A DNA stretch of 64,000 bases from Buchnera aphidicola (Aphis helianthi) (GTDB taxonomy: Bacteria > Pseudomonadota > Gammaproteobacteria > Enterobacterales > Enterobacteriaceae): positions 62,001-126,000 of the forward strand of contig NZ_CP034894.1 in assembly GCF_005083845.1 (NCBI RefSeq). The letters are read 5' to 3'. The translations under genes and the position numbers were made by a program. Below the pieces are notes generated by a model. It made no database searches. It was not told where the DNA came from and saw only the letters and a program-made list of their open reading frames with translations. This document shows, piece by piece, positions 1 through 11,874 of the stretch. Positions within the stretch are counted from its first letter, which is position 1. Each line of letters opens with the position of its first letter.

Positions 1-153
1 CTCTAATTTTTAATAGTATTTTTTAATTATTACAGAATGAATCCTATCTCAATTAATATTATGTTGTAAAGTATCATTATTTAAATATGGTTATTTTTTG
101 ATTAAATTTAATTTTATTTATAATTATTTAACTTTAGATAAATAGGTATTAAA

Positions 154-1176
154 ATGAAAGTATTAGGTATTGAAACATCTTGTGATGATACTGGAATTGC
201 TGTTTATGATAATATTCAAGGTTTATTAATCAATGAATTATATAATCAAAAAAGACTACATGCTAATTATGGTGGAATTGTACCGGAGTTAGCATCCCGT
301 GAACATGCTAATAAAATAATTTTTTTGATAGATAAAATTTTTAAAAAAATAAATGTAAAGAAGGAAATTGATCTTATTGCATATACTGCGGGGCCTGGTT
401 TATCTGGTTCTTTATTGGTTGGAGCTACGTTTGCATGTTCTTTAGGTTTTTCTTTAAATATTCCAGTATTAGCTGTTAATCATATGGAAGCTCATTTATT
501 ATCTCCAATGTTAGAGTATAAGTCAATGAAATTTCCATTTATTGGATTATTAGTATCTGGCAAACATACTCAAATTATTGCAGCTTATAAATTGGGAAAA
601 TATAAAATTCTTGGGACCTCCTTAGATGACGCTGCAGGTGAAGCTTTTGATAAAACAGCAAAATTATTAGGTTTAAAATATCCAAATGGTAAAGAATTAT
701 CTAATTTAGCAAAAAAAGGTGTCAAGAGTAATTTGTATTTTCCTCGTCCTATGAAAAATCATTCTAATCTACATTTTAGTTTTTCAGGTTTAAAAACATT
801 TGCTTCAAATATTATTAAAAATAACATTTTAAATTTTCAACAAAAAGCAAATATTGCAAAAGCTTTTGAAGATGCAGTTATTGATATATTATTGATTAAA
901 ACTAAAAAAGCTTTACTTCAACAAGGATGGAATAATTTAGTAATAGCTGGAGGTGTTAGTGCAAATAAATTATTACGTAAGAAATCAAAGATTATGATGA
1001 AAGAAGTATTTAATGGTAATACATTTTATTCATCCCCTCAATTATGTACAGATAATGGTGCAATGATTGCTCATTTAGGATCTTTACATTATAATAAAAC
1101 AAATATTTCTTCTTTAGAGATTGTAATAAAACCAAAGTGGTCTTTAGATAATTTATCGTTATCTTATAATAATTAG
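154..1176 (+). CDS. tsaD: tRNA N6-adenosine threonylcarbamoyltransferase TsaD
   Basis: TsaD transfers the threonylcarbamoyl group from threonylcarbamoyl-AMP to A37 of tRNAs that read ANN codons, working with TsaB and TsaE in the cytoplasm. The 340-residue product has the usual length (E. coli 337). It opens with the ASKHA-fold signature MKVLGIETSCDDT, carries the metal-binding HMEAH motif at residues 110-114, and has the sugar-kinase-like phosphate loop SGSLLVGA near residue 84 and the late AGGVSANK segment. The ATG is preceded by a TAGGT ribosome-binding site. The gene (old names gcp, ygjD) is convergent with ribB, 15 bases away, with no terminator visible between them. In E. coli it is divergent from rpsU, which would lie left of the window. 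Confidence 0.97.
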   Translation: MKVLGIETSCDDTGIAVYDNIQGLLINELYNQKRLHANYGGIVPELASREHANKIIFLIDKIFKKINVKKEIDLIAYTAGPGLSGSLLVGATFACSLGFSLNIPVLAVNHMEAHLLSPMLEYKSMKFPFIGLLVSGKHTQIIAAYKLGKYKILGTSLDDAAGEAFDKTAKLLGLKYPNGKELSNLAKKGVKSNLYFPRPMKNHSNLHFSFSGLKTFASNIIKNNILNFQQKANIAKAFEDAVIDILLIKTKKALLQQGWNNLVIAGGVSANKLLRKKSKIMMKEVFNGNTFYSSPQLCTDNGAMIAHLGSLHYNKTNISSLEIVIKPKWSLDNLSLSYNN

Positions 1177-1191
1177 AATTTGTATATAAAT

Positions 1192-1842
1192 TTATTTTTT
1201 TTTGTGATTTTTATGCATGTATAAAAGTAAATCTTTTATAGTTAATATCGTCATATTTTTTGCTTTTGAAAATTTAATAATTTCAGGTGTTCGAGACATT
1301 GATCCGTCTTTATTAGTTAATTCGCAGATTACTCCAGCTGGTTTAAAACCAGCAAGGGATACTATTTCAATAGCTGCTTCTGTATGGCCAGCTCGTGCTA
1401 AAATTCCACCTGTATTACCTCTTAAAGGAAATACATGACCTGGCCGATTTAAATCACTTGGTTTAGCATTATCTGCTATAGCTGTTTTTATTGTTTTGAG
1501 TCTGTCTTTAGCTGAAACACCAGTAGAAATACCTTTAGCAGCCTCTATTGTAACTGTGAATCCTGTTCGATATGTACTTGTATTATTTTGAACCATCATA
1601 GGTAAATTTAATTTTTTACGTTTAGATTCTGTGATGCATAAACATACAATACCACTACCATAACGAATTGCTAAAGCCATTTGTTCTACTGTCATTTTTT
1701 CACATGAAAATACAAGATCTCCTTCATTTTCTCTATTTTCATCATCTAGTATAATAATACCTTGTCCAGATTTTAAAGCTAATATTCCTTTTTCTACACG
1801 TTGTATAGGGTTTCCAAATTCATAAAGTAGTTTTTGATTCAT
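1192..1842 (-). CDS. ribB: 3,4-dihydroxy-2-butanone 4-phosphate synthase
   Basis: RibB converts ribulose 5-phosphate to 3,4-dihydroxy-2-butanone 4-phosphate plus formate, which supplies the four-carbon unit of riboflavin. The protein is 216 residues (E. coli 217). It shows the acidic active-site loop [10 protein letters not shown] at residues 33-42 and the C-terminal RAGHTEA motif. There is no fused GTP cyclohydrolase II domain, as in enterobacteria. The 245-base space upstream does not contain the conserved blocks of the FMN riboswitch that controls ribB in E. coli, so flavin feedback is probably lost (inference). Another riboflavin gene, ribE, lies near 53.3 kb. Confidence 0.97.
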   Translation of the reverse strand: MNQKLLYEFGNPIQRVEKGILALKSGQGIIILDDENRENEGDLVFSCEKMTVEQMALAIRYGSGIVCLCITESKRKKLNLPMMVQNNTSTYRTGFTVTIEAAKGISTGVSAKDRLKTIKTAIADNAKPSDLNRPGHVFPLRGNTGGILARAGHTEAAIEIVSLAGFKPAGVICELTNKDGSMSRTPEIIKFSKAKNMTILTIKDLLLYMHKNHKKK

Positions 1843-2087
1843 TTTGAAAACCTTATTAAATTAAACTATTAAACGAATAATATTTAAAATTTTTTATATA
1901 TGAAGCATAATTTAAAGACATATAATTGTCGTATATTATAACTTGAATAAAAATCAAGAGCAATCTAGAACTACATGATTATAAAAGATTTATATACTTT
2001 TATATCTAAGTATTAAATATGATATTTAGATATAAAATTTATTTTTTTATGTAAATAATATAAATATTTATTTAAAAATATTTTTAA

Positions 2088-3032
2088 TTACATATTTAAT
2101 ACCGTATTTAATTCGTTTATATTTAGAGTTTCTGTTCCTATTTTTTGTATTACTATACTTGCTCCGATATTAGCGTAAAAACATGATTCTTCTAATGAAT
2201 AACCTGTAGCCAAAGAAGCAGCAATAATAGAAATAACTGTATCACCTGCACCTGTTACATCTGATGCTATTTTAGATATTGCTGGAAAATGTATTGGTTT
2301 TTTTTCAGGTTGAAATAATGTCATACCATTTTTAGATCGAGTTACTAATAACGCTGATAGATCTAATTCAGATACTAATTTTATTCCTCTTTTTAATATT
2401 TGTTTTTCTTCATAACATTTTCCTACTATTTGCTCGAATTCAAAAAGATTAGGTGTTAATAAACTGGCTCCAGAATATTTTTTAAAATCTACTCCTTTTG
2501 GATCTATAAGCGTATGAATAGACATTTTTTTTGCGAGATTAATAATTTTTTTAATGTGCAATAGTGTTCCTTTTGCATAATCTGAAAGAACTAAAACTTT
2601 ATAATTCTTTAACGAATTAATAATTTTTTCATGTAATAAATTAAAATTATTAAATATATATTGTTCTTGGAAATCTAATCGCATTAGTTGGTTTTTTTCC
2701 GATATAATTCTAATTTTTGTAATTGTTTTAGTATTTTTAATAATTATCAAATCGGAATAAATTTTTATATGTTTAAGAAGTTTATCTAATATTATTCCCT
2801 CATTATCTTCACCAATTAAGCCAATTATTTTACATTGACCACCTATTTCTGCAATATTTTTAGCTACATTACCCGCTCCACCGGGTTGATTTTTAATTTT
2901 TTTAATTAATGCAACTGGCATTGATTGTTCGGATAGCATATAGTAATTTTTACTATACCAATAACAATCTAATATTAAATCTCCTACTACGAGAACAAGT
3001 GCATTATTAAAATCAATGATTTCTTTTTTCAT
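2088..3032 (-). CDS. hldE: D-glycero-beta-D-manno-heptose-7-phosphate kinase (HldE kinase domain only)
   Basis: In E. coli HldE is a 477-residue two-domain enzyme. An N-terminal PfkB-family kinase makes heptose 1,7-bisphosphate, and a C-terminal adenylyltransferase makes ADP-heptose for the LPS core. Here only the kinase remains, 314 residues. It keeps the Gly-rich substrate motif [10 protein letters not shown] (residues 50-59) and the catalytic DVTGAGDT motif with D264. The frame stops at [16 protein letters not shown], where the interdomain linker would begin. I see no HxGH nucleotidyltransferase motif in the remaining 245 bases before ribB. This is a clean loss of the second domain, not a frameshift with a recognisable remnant. 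Without another adenylyltransferase the ADP-heptose pathway would be incomplete, so the kinase may be decaying or reused. Confidence 0.9.
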   Translation of the reverse strand: MKKEIIDFNNALVLVVGDLILDCYWYSKNYYMLSEQSMPVALIKKIKNQPGGAGNVAKNIAEIGGQCKIIGLIGEDNEGIILDKLLKHIKIYSDLIIIKNTKTITKIRIISEKNQLMRLDFQEQYIFNNFNLLHEKIINSLKNYKVLVLSDYAKGTLLHIKKIINLAKKMSIHTLIDPKGVDFKKYSGASLLTPNLFEFEQIVGKCYEEKQILKRGIKLVSELDLSALLVTRSKNGMTLFQPEKKPIHFPAISKIASDVTGAGDTVISIIAASLATGYSLEESCFYANIGASIVIQKIGTETLNINELNTVLNM

Positions 3033-3202
3033 TAAGAATACCCTAAGATGTTATTAAAATAATTATTATATTTTTTTATATATTAATATTACCTTTAAAA
3101 ATATCACAACATTTAATTATTACAAATAATCTTAAAACATTTAAGTATTCTATATTTTTCATTTAAAATAAAACTTTATTTTTTTATCTTGAGAAAATTT
3201 TT

Positions 3203-4435
3203 ATGAAAATATACTTAGTTGGTGGTGCTGTACGTGATAAATTATTAAATTTACCTATTAAAGATAGAGATTGGGTAGTAGTCGGAGCTACTAAAGAAAT
3301 ATTATTAAAGAAAAATTTTCAACAAGTTGGTAAAGATTTTCCGGTATTTTTGCATCCAGATACACATGAAGAATACGCTTTGGCAAGAAAAGAAAGAAAA
3401 TTCGGAAAAGGTTATACTAATTTCTGCACTAATTTCAGTTCTAACATAACGTTAGAAGAAGATTTAGTTAGGCGTGATTTAACAATTAATGCTATTGCTC
3501 AAGATAAATTTGGTAATTATATTGACCCGTATCAAGGTAAAATAGATTTAGAAAATCGTTTATTACGTCATGTTTCGGAATCTTTTATTGAAGATCCATT
3601 ACGTGTTTTGCGAACTGCACGATTTGCAGCTAAATTAATGCATTTAGGATTTCGTGTTGCTAAAGAAACTATGCTTTTAATGTGTGAAATCGTCAATAAA
3701 AAAGAGCTATTATATTTAACTATAAATAGAATTTGGAATGAAACTGAAAAAGCATTTAAAACCAAAAATCCACATGTTTATTTTCAAGTGCTTTACTCTT
3801 GTAAAGCACTTAATTTAATATTTCCAGAAATATATTTTTTGTATCAAAAAGAATTATTTTTTACAAATATTTTTAATTACTTAAATAATTATTTTTTATC
3901 AACAGGTTTATCTAAGATATCTATTTTAACTAAAGATATTTCTATACGTTTTGCTTATTTATTTCAGTTTGTTTCTTTAAATATAAATTATATATCTAAT
4001 ACAAAATTGTATGATAAAACTTCTGCATCTATTGTAAAAAGTTTTTGTAATCGTCTTAATGTTCCTATACATATCAAGGAAATAGTGATACTAAGTGCTG
4101 GTTTTTATAATTTTTTACATGCAATAAACTATCAATCTTCTGAGGATATTATTAGTTTTTTTTCTAAGATAGATGCCTGGAGAAAACCAGATCGTATTGA
4201 GAAATTTGCATTTTTAACTGATTTTAATTTTTTTAATAATAAATTAAGTAATATTTCTAATATTAGTTTAGCACCTGGTTTATTTTTAAAAAAATCATTT
4301 TATGTTATACAAAATATATCTATTAAATCAATTTTAAAGAAAGGTTTTATAGGAAATCAAATAAAATATGAATTAAATCGATTGAGAATTAAAAAATTAG
4401 ATTTATGGAGAATAAAAAACTTAAAAAAAGTATAA
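3203..4435 (+). CDS. cca: CCA tRNA nucleotidyltransferase with eroded HD domain
   Basis: This template-independent polymerase adds CCA to tRNA 3' ends. It is 410 residues (E. coli 412) and the N-terminal catalytic half is well conserved: GGAVRD at 7-12, the metal-binding DRD at 21-23, RRDLTINA at 90-97 and RVLRTARFAAK near 134-144. The second half is much less conserved. At the position of the E. coli HD motif (H255, D256 in CHDLGKG) this protein reads FQFVSLN with Q255 and F256, so the phosphohydrolase metal site is gone. The nucleotidyltransferase is presumably essential, because none of the four tRNA genes in this window encodes its CCA end. The ATG follows a GAGAAA ribosome-binding site. 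Confidence 0.96.
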   Translation: MKIYLVGGAVRDKLLNLPIKDRDWVVVGATKEILLKKNFQQVGKDFPVFLHPDTHEEYALARKERKFGKGYTNFCTNFSSNITLEEDLVRRDLTINAIAQDKFGNYIDPYQGKIDLENRLLRHVSESFIEDPLRVLRTARFAAKLMHLGFRVAKETMLLMCEIVNKKELLYLTINRIWNETEKAFKTKNPHVYFQVLYSCKALNLIFPEIYFLYQKELFFTNIFNYLNNYFLSTGLSKISILTKDISIRFAYLFQFVSLNINYISNTKLYDKTSASIVKSFCNRLNVPIHIKEIVILSAGFYNFLHAINYQSSEDIISFFSKIDAWRKPDRIEKFAFLTDFNFFNNKLSNISNISLAPGLFLKKSFYVIQNISIKSILKKGFIGNQIKYELNRLRIKKLDLWRIKNLKKV

Positions 4436-4454
4436 CTAAATAAAGTATGATTTA

Positions 4455-5243
4455 TTAATTTATGAAATAAATTAAAAAAGCTAATATAAAACGATAAAAT
4501 CCGAAGAAATTTAATGAAATCTTATTAAGTATTTTAATCAGTTTATTAATTGATAGTAAAGAAATTATTAAAGATATAAAAAATGCACTTAAATAATATG
4601 GTATATAACTAATATTGATATTATTTATATTTTTTATTAAATCTAAACAAGATGCTCCTATTGTTAATGGAATGGAAGTAATAAAAGAGAAATCTATTGC
4701 AACAGAACGTTTTATACCTAATAATATTGCACTTCCTATAGTAGCACCTGATCTTGAAAATCCTGGGTATAAACATAATGCTTCAAAACATCCGATAATA
4801 AATGATTGTAAAAATTTTATATCATTAATAGAATTTATTGTAGATTTTTTAGGTTTTAAATTTTCAGAAACAATAAGAAAAAAACCTCCAATAATTAATG
4901 AGTACATAACATTTTTAGGATTAAATAATAATTTAATATTATTATAAAAAATAAAACCTAAAAATATTGTAGGTATAAGAGATATTAAAATATGTATATT
5001 TTTTGTTGTTTTTTTTCCTTTTTTAAATTTTATTAAATTTATTATTTTTTTAAAAAAAAACATTAATATTGCTATTGAAGATCCAAATTGAACAAATATT
5101 TTTAATATATCTGCATGTTTATTTGATACACCTAACCAATGACTAATAATAATTATATGTCCTGTTGATGAAATAGGAAGAAATTCTGTTATTCCCTCTA
5201 CTATTCCAATAATCATAGAAATAATTGTTTGATATATATACAT
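4455..5243 (-). CDS. uppP: Undecaprenyl-diphosphatase UppP (BacA)
   Basis: UppP is an inner-membrane enzyme that dephosphorylates undecaprenyl diphosphate and so recycles the lipid carrier of peptidoglycan synthesis. The protein is polytopic and shows the active-site signature EGITEFLPISSTGH near its N terminus and a second motif PGFSRSGAT. I start it at the ATG at 5243 (262 residues; E. coli 273). That ATG has an AGAGA ribosome-binding site and fits the E. coli N terminus. A longer frame from a GTG at 5285 is possible, but those codons lie inside the hairpin that follows crr. The gene is convergent with cca, 19 bases away. It suggests that a cell wall cycle is still active. Confidence 0.93.
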   Translation of the reverse strand: MYIYQTIISMIIGIVEGITEFLPISSTGHIIIISHWLGVSNKHADILKIFVQFGSSIAILMFFFKKIINLIKFKKGKKTTKNIHILISLIPTIFLGFIFYNNIKLLFNPKNVMYSLIIGGFFLIVSENLKPKKSTINSINDIKFLQSFIIGCFEALCLYPGFSRSGATIGSAILLGIKRSVAIDFSFITSIPLTIGASCLDLIKNINNINISYIPYYLSAFFISLIISLLSINKLIKILNKISLNFFGFYRFILAFLIYFIN

Positions 5244-5262
5244 AAATTTTCTCTTTTTAAAT

Positions 5263-5291
5263 AAAACGGTACTAAATAATAGCACCGTTTT
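5263..5291 (-). terminator. Hairpin after crr, before uppP
   Basis: AAAACGGT pairs with ACCGTTTT (8 bp), followed after one mismatch by CTA/TAG around an AATAA loop. On the minus strand it starts 14 bases after the crr stop codon and is followed by TTTATTT, so it looks like the intrinsic terminator of the ptsHI-crr transcript. The opposite strand has an even better U-tail, so it may work in both directions. Confidence 0.7.
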
Positions 5292-5304
5292 TATTTTTTA
5301 GAAA

Positions 5305-5808
5305 TTAATTATATAAAGACATAATTATTGTTTCACCAGCAATAATAGAACCTGATGATTTTTCTATTTTTTTAAATTTTTCCATATTAGATATTACTAC
5401 AGGTGTTAAAATAGAACGTGCTGTTTTTTCCAATATATTTAAATCAAATAAGATAATAATATCTCCTATTTTTACTTTTTGATTATCTTTTGCTATTTGT
5501 TTAAAACCTTCTCCTTTTAGTTTTATTGTATCTATTCCAAAATGTACAAATAATTCAACTCCATCTTCTGATAGCACTGAAAAAGCATGTTTACTATCAA
5601 GTATTTTACCGATAGTTCCATTGATTGGTGATATTATTTTATTACCTGATGGTTTTATTGCAATACCATCACCTACGATTTTTTTTGCAAAAACTACATC
5701 TGGTACATCTTCAATATTGACTATTTCACCTGATACAGGTGCAAAAATATCTATTTTTTTTAAAGAATTAGATTTTTTACTATTAAAAAAATTCGATAAG
5801 AAACCCAT
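5305..5808 (-). CDS. crr: PTS glucose-specific EIIA component
   Basis: EIIA-Glc accepts phosphate from HPr and passes it to the membrane EIIB domains of glucose-family permeases. It is 167 residues (E. coli 169). The phosphorylated histidine is H89 in FVHFGID and the supporting histidine is H74 in KHAFS. It is the last gene of ptsH-ptsI-crr, as in E. coli. In a host-restricted bacterium its catabolite-repression role may be reduced and its transport role dominant (inference). Confidence 0.97.
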   Translation of the reverse strand: MGFLSNFFNSKKSNSLKKIDIFAPVSGEIVNIEDVPDVVFAKKIVGDGIAIKPSGNKIISPINGTIGKILDSKHAFSVLSEDGVELFVHFGIDTIKLKGEGFKQIAKDNQKVKIGDIIILFDLNILEKTARSILTPVVISNMEKFKKIEKSSGSIIAGETIIMSLYN

Positions 5809-5868
5809 TTTATTCTCCTAAGTACTTCTATCATTAAATTTTTTATATAAAAAAAATCAAATGACTCC

Positions 5869-7578
5869 TTAATTAAATGTATTTAATAAATTAAATATTT
5901 CTTGTGTTGTAGGCAAAGTTAATATTTTTTTAGCTAATTTTTGAGCTTTTAAAAAAGATATTTTTCGAATTGTTTCTTTGATTTTAGGAATACTTGTTGA
6001 ACTCATACTAAACTCATCTAAACCCATACCTAATAAAAGAGCAGTAATGCGTTCATCTCCTGCTAATTCTCCACACATACCAGTCCATTTTCCGTCATTA
6101 TGTGAAACATCAATAACTTTTTTAATTAATTTTAATACAGATGGACTTATAGGATTGTATAAATGTGAAATTAAATCATTACCTCTGTCAACAGCTAAAG
6201 TATATTGCGTTAAATCATTAGTACCAATACTAAAAAAATCTACTTCTTTGATTAAATATTCTGCTATTATAGCTGATGCAGGAGTTTCTATCATAATTCC
6301 AATTTTAATATTTTTATCAAATAGTATATTATTATGATCTAATTGATATTTTAATTTTTTAATTTCTATTTTTAATATTCTAATTTCCTCTACAGATATA
6401 ATCATAGGAAATAAAATATATATTTTACCAAATGCAGAAGCTCTAAGTATAGCTCTTAACTGAGCATGTAAAATTTCTTTTCTATCCATTGAAATACGTA
6501 TGGCTCTCCATCCAAGAAATGGATTTTCTTCTTTTGGTAAATTCATATATGGAAGATCTTTATCGCCTCCAATATCCATAGTCCTTATGATAACTGACTT
6601 ATTTTCCATAGTTTCTGCAATTTTTTTATATGCTTGAAATTGTTCTTGCTCAGTAGGAAATGTATTACGACCCATAAATAAAAATTCTGTTCGATAAAGA
6701 CCAATACATTCAGCACCATTTTTCTTTGCTGATTCGACATCTTGAATATTGCCAATATTAGAACCAATTTTAATATTATGTCCATCAATTGTGGTTGCTG
6801 GTAAATATTTTAATTTTTTAAAACTATTTTTTTTAATAAAATAGTTTTTTTCAACCTCTCGTTTTTTATTTATTAATTCAGTAGAAGGGTTGATAAAAAT
6901 TTGATTGTTAATTGAATCTAAAACAATATAGTCATTGTTCTTGACTATATTTGTAATATTACTAGTTCCTACAATTGCAGGTATTTCAAGTGATCTTGCC
7001 ATAATTGAAGTGTGCGATGTTAAACCACCTAAATCTGTAATAAATCCTAAAATGTATGTTAAATTAATTTGTGCAGTTTCTGAAGGAGTGAGATCTTTTG
7101 AAATTAGAATTACTTTATCTTTTATGTTATTTAAATCAATAATATTAATGTTAAGTATATTTTTTAATAAACGTAATCCAATATCTCTTACATCAATTGC
7201 TCTATTTTTTAAATATTCATCTTGTATTTTTTCTAACGCTTTTGCTTGTTCTTCAATAACATATTGAGTTGCTTCTTCTGCTGATATTTTCTTTTCTTGA
7301 ATTAAGTCTATTATTTCTTTTTCTAATTCTTCGTCTTCAAGAAGCATAATATGACTTGCAAAAATATCTTCTTGTTTTTTTCCAAATTTTTTTCCTATAG
7401 TTAGTTTGATTTCTTGTAATTGATTTACTGATTTTTTTCTTCCATTAAAAAATTTATTTATTTCTGTTTGAATATTTTTAACAGAAATTATTTTCCGGTT
7501 AATGACAATGTCTTCATGTTTTAATAAAAGAGCATGGCCAAAAGCTATACCCGGTGATGCTGAAATGCCTGAAATCAT
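5869..7578 (-). CDS. ptsI: PTS enzyme I, phosphoenolpyruvate-protein phosphotransferase
   Basis: Enzyme I autophosphorylates with phosphoenolpyruvate and passes the phosphate to HPr, driving all PTS sugar uptake. I start at the ATG at 7578, where [14 protein letters not shown] matches the E. coli N terminus and AAAGGT sits upstream. This gives 569 residues (E. coli 575). The open frame extends 44 codons further upstream, but that stretch has no similarity to the family. The phosphorylated histidine H189 lies in [13 protein letters not shown]. The PEP-binding segments [24 protein letters not shown] and MCGELAGD are intact. The gene is about 150 bases after ptsH, a longer gap than in E. coli. 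Confidence 0.97.
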   Translation of the reverse strand: MISGISASPGIAFGHALLLKHEDIVINRKIISVKNIQTEINKFFNGRKKSVNQLQEIKLTIGKKFGKKQEDIFASHIMLLEDEELEKEIIDLIQEKKISAEEATQYVIEEQAKALEKIQDEYLKNRAIDVRDIGLRLLKNILNINIIDLNNIKDKVILISKDLTPSETAQINLTYILGFITDLGGLTSHTSIMARSLEIPAIVGTSNITNIVKNNDYIVLDSINNQIFINPSTELINKKREVEKNYFIKKNSFKKLKYLPATTIDGHNIKIGSNIGNIQDVESAKKNGAECIGLYRTEFLFMGRNTFPTEQEQFQAYKKIAETMENKSVIIRTMDIGGDKDLPYMNLPKEENPFLGWRAIRISMDRKEILHAQLRAILRASAFGKIYILFPMIISVEEIRILKIEIKKLKYQLDHNNILFDKNIKIGIMIETPASAIIAEYLIKEVDFFSIGTNDLTQYTLAVDRGNDLISHLYNPISPSVLKLIKKVIDVSHNDGKWTGMCGELAGDERITALLLGMGLDEFSMSSTSIPKIKETIRKISFLKAQKLAKKILTLPTTQEIFNLLNTFN

Positions 7579-7732
7579 AACATTACCTTTAACTATAAAT
7601 TTTATATTTGTTTTAGAGAGGAAAACATTGAATGTCAGGCGAATATATTTTTTTTTATAAGAGAAATCCGGAAGTAGTATTAACCCTCCGGTATTTTTAT
7701 AAAAATTCATAAATTATTTTTTTAATTATGAT

Positions 7733-7990
7733 TTATTCTAATTCTGTCATTATTTTAGATAAATGTTCAATAGCTTTTTTTTCATCTTTTCCTTCTGCAG
7801 ATAACGTAATTAAACTTCCATGAACTAAACCAAGTGTTTGAATTTTAAAAAGACTTTTTGCATTCACAGATTTTCCGTTATAAATAATTTGAATATCAGA
7901 AATAAATTTTTTTGCTTCTTTTACAAATTCAGCTGCAGGTCGAGTATGTAATCCATGCACAGCAGTAATTTTTATTTCATTTTGAAACAT
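7733..7990 (-). CDS. ptsH: PTS phosphocarrier protein HPr
   Basis: HPr shuttles phosphate from enzyme I to the sugar-specific EIIA domains. It has the standard 85 residues. H15 in [11 protein letters not shown] is the phosphorylation site, and S46 in NAKSLF is the family's conserved second position. It is the first gene of the pts group and is separated from cysK by a large hairpin. Confidence 0.97.
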   Translation of the reverse strand: MFQNEIKITAVHGLHTRPAAEFVKEAKKFISDIQIIYNGKSVNAKSLFKIQTLGLVHGSLITLSAEGKDEKKAIEHLSKIMTELE

Positions 7991-8043
7991 TTTTTTTTCC
8001 TTATTAATATTAAATTTCAGAAATTTTTTTTATATTAAATATT

Positions 8044-8100
8044 AAAATACAACTTCTATAATAAATTTTTTTTTACTTTTTATTAAAGAAGTTGTATTTT
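8044..8100 (-). terminator. Long hairpin between cysK and ptsH
   Basis: A perfect 14-bp inverted repeat (AAAATACAACTTCT, 8044-8057, with its complement at 8087-8100) encloses a second 7-bp stem (TAATAAA/TTTATTA) after one mismatch. The result is a stem of about 21 bp with a 13-base loop. It begins directly at the cysK stop codon on the transcribed minus strand. The following U-run is weak, so termination may be partial, or the hairpin may protect the 3' end of the cysK message. Confidence 0.75.
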
Positions 8101-9069
8101 TTAATATGTATTTCTATTTTGAAATGATTTAGAAAATAATTCTGTACTTAAATAACGTTCTCCAGAAGAAGGAAATATTACGACTATTGTTTTATTTGAA
8201 AATTGTTTTTGACTTTGTATTTTTAAAGCTGCTGCAATAGCAGCGCCAGAAGAAATACCAGCTAATATTCCTTCTTGTTTCATTATTTTTTGAGCATATA
8301 ACATGGATTCTTCACTTGATATTGTAATTACTTTATCAATTAAACTTAAATCTAAATTTATAGGAATAAAACCAGCTCCAATGCCTTGAATTTTATGTAA
8401 TCCAGGTGTTATTTTTTTTCCTGATAAAAATTGTGTAATTACAGGTGATTCTAAAGGCTCTACAGCAACACTAATAAAATCTTTTTTTCCTTTAATATTT
8501 TTTATATATCTTGTAATACCTGTTATAGTTCCTCCTGTACCTACTCCTGAAACTAATATATCTATATTTCCATTGGTATCATTCCAAATTTCTGGTCCAG
8601 TAGTATTTTCATGTATTTCTGGATTAGCAGGGTTTTCAAACTGTTTTAATAAATAATATTGTTTTTTATTTAAAGATACAATTTCATTAACTTTAGCAAT
8701 AGCTCCCTTCATACCTTTTTTGCTATCTGTTAAAATTAACTTAGCACCTAAAGATTTGAGTAGTTTTTGTCTCTCAATCGACATGGATTCAGGCATCGTA
8801 AGAACTAATTTATAATTTCTAGCAGCTGCAACATATGCTAGAGCTATACCTGTATTTCCACTTGTAGCTTCAATTAATTTAATATTTTTATTTAAACTTC
8901 CTTTTTTTTCTGCATTCCATATCATATTAGCACCAATTCTACATTTAACACTAAAACTTGGATTTCTAGATTCAATTTTTGCTAAAATTTTACCATTTCC
9001 TATTTTATTTAAACGAACAAGTGGTGTATTACCAATAGTTAATGAATTATCTTGATATATTTTACTCAT
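8101..9069 (-). CDS. cysK: Cysteine synthase A (O-acetylserine sulfhydrylase)
   Basis: CysK makes cysteine from O-acetylserine and sulfide using pyridoxal phosphate. It is 322 residues (E. coli 323). The PLP lysine lies in [13 protein letters not shown], the substrate-binding loop is EATSGNTG, the phosphate loop is GVGTGGT, and the late SSGAA motif is present. As in E. coli it lies just upstream of ptsH. It supports a retained route from sulfide to cysteine. Confidence 0.97.
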   Translation of the reverse strand: MSKIYQDNSLTIGNTPLVRLNKIGNGKILAKIESRNPSFSVKCRIGANMIWNAEKKGSLNKNIKLIEATSGNTGIALAYVAAARNYKLVLTMPESMSIERQKLLKSLGAKLILTDSKKGMKGAIAKVNEIVSLNKKQYYLLKQFENPANPEIHENTTGPEIWNDTNGNIDILVSGVGTGGTITGITRYIKNIKGKKDFISVAVEPLESPVITQFLSGKKITPGLHKIQGIGAGFIPINLDLSLIDKVITISSEESMLYAQKIMKQEGILAGISSGAAIAAALKIQSQKQFSNKTIVVIFPSSGERYLSTELFSKSFQNRNTY

Positions 9070-11532
<2,463 letters not shown>

Positions 11533-11541
11533 ATTATTTTA

Positions 11542-11614
11542 TGGGTCGTGCAGGATTTGAACCTGCGACCAATTGATTAAAAGTCAACTGCTCTACCAAC
11601 TGAGCTAACGACCC
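11542..11614 (-). tRNA. tRNA-Lys(UUU)
   Basis: A full 73-base cloverleaf on the minus strand: acceptor GGGTCGT, D-arm, anticodon stem TTGAC/ATCAA around a loop with TTT, and T-arm with GGTTCAAATCC. A73 is encoded but the CCA end is not. It follows tRNA-Val(UAC) after 10 bases and is probably cotranscribed with it. Confidence 0.97.
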
Positions 11615-11624
11615 GAAATATTTT

Positions 11625-11697
11625 TGGGTGATGACGGGCTCGAACCGCCGACCTCCTCCGTGTAAAGGAGGAGCTCTACCAACTGAGCTAATCACCC
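11625..11697 (-). tRNA. tRNA-Val(UAC)
   Basis: A 73-base cloverleaf: acceptor GGGTGAT/ATCACCC, anticodon stem CTCCT/GGAGG around CTTTACA with anticodon TAC, and T-loop GGTTCGAGCC. CCA is not encoded. It is the first gene of a Val-Lys tRNA pair. The G+C of the stems contrasts sharply with the flanking DNA. Confidence 0.97.
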
Positions 11698-11715
11698 ATA
11701 TAATTATCTATATCT

Positions 11716-11743
11716 ATTGTAAAGATAAGAAAAATAGAGTCAA
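11716..11743 (-). promoter_or_regulatory. Sigma-70 promoter of the tRNA-Val/tRNA-Lys pair
   Basis: On the minus strand TTGACT (-35) and TACAAT (-10) are separated by 16 bases, and the -10 box ends about 18 bases before the tRNA-Val 5' end. A 9-bp inverted repeat, AATCTTTTT/AAAAAGATT, partly overlaps the -35 box on the upstream side. Confidence 0.75.
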
Positions 11744-11874
11744 TCTTTTTTTTAAAAAGATTATTTGTTTGTTGTAATTTTAATCATTATGATGAAATAA
11801 TTATCTATATTTATTAATATATAAAATTTATTTTAAAATTTTTGTGTAAATTTTTAAAATATTTCAAGGAATAT

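Noticed and set aside
1..153. A gene at the left edge
   Set aside because: No coding frame or RNA is visible before tsaD. By E. coli order rpsU would start to the left of the window, but none of it can be seen.
5244..5285. N-terminal extension of UppP from a GTG
   Set aside because: The codons lie in the post-crr hairpin, have no family similarity, and the ATG at 5243 has its own ribosome-binding site.
6585..6788. Minus-strand 67-codon frame inside ptsI
   Set aside because: It is a shifted frame within a highly conserved enzyme I region.
7579..7710. 44-codon N-terminal extension of enzyme I
   Set aside because: The family starts at MISGI, and that ATG has an AAAGGT site; the extension is just an open upstream stretch.
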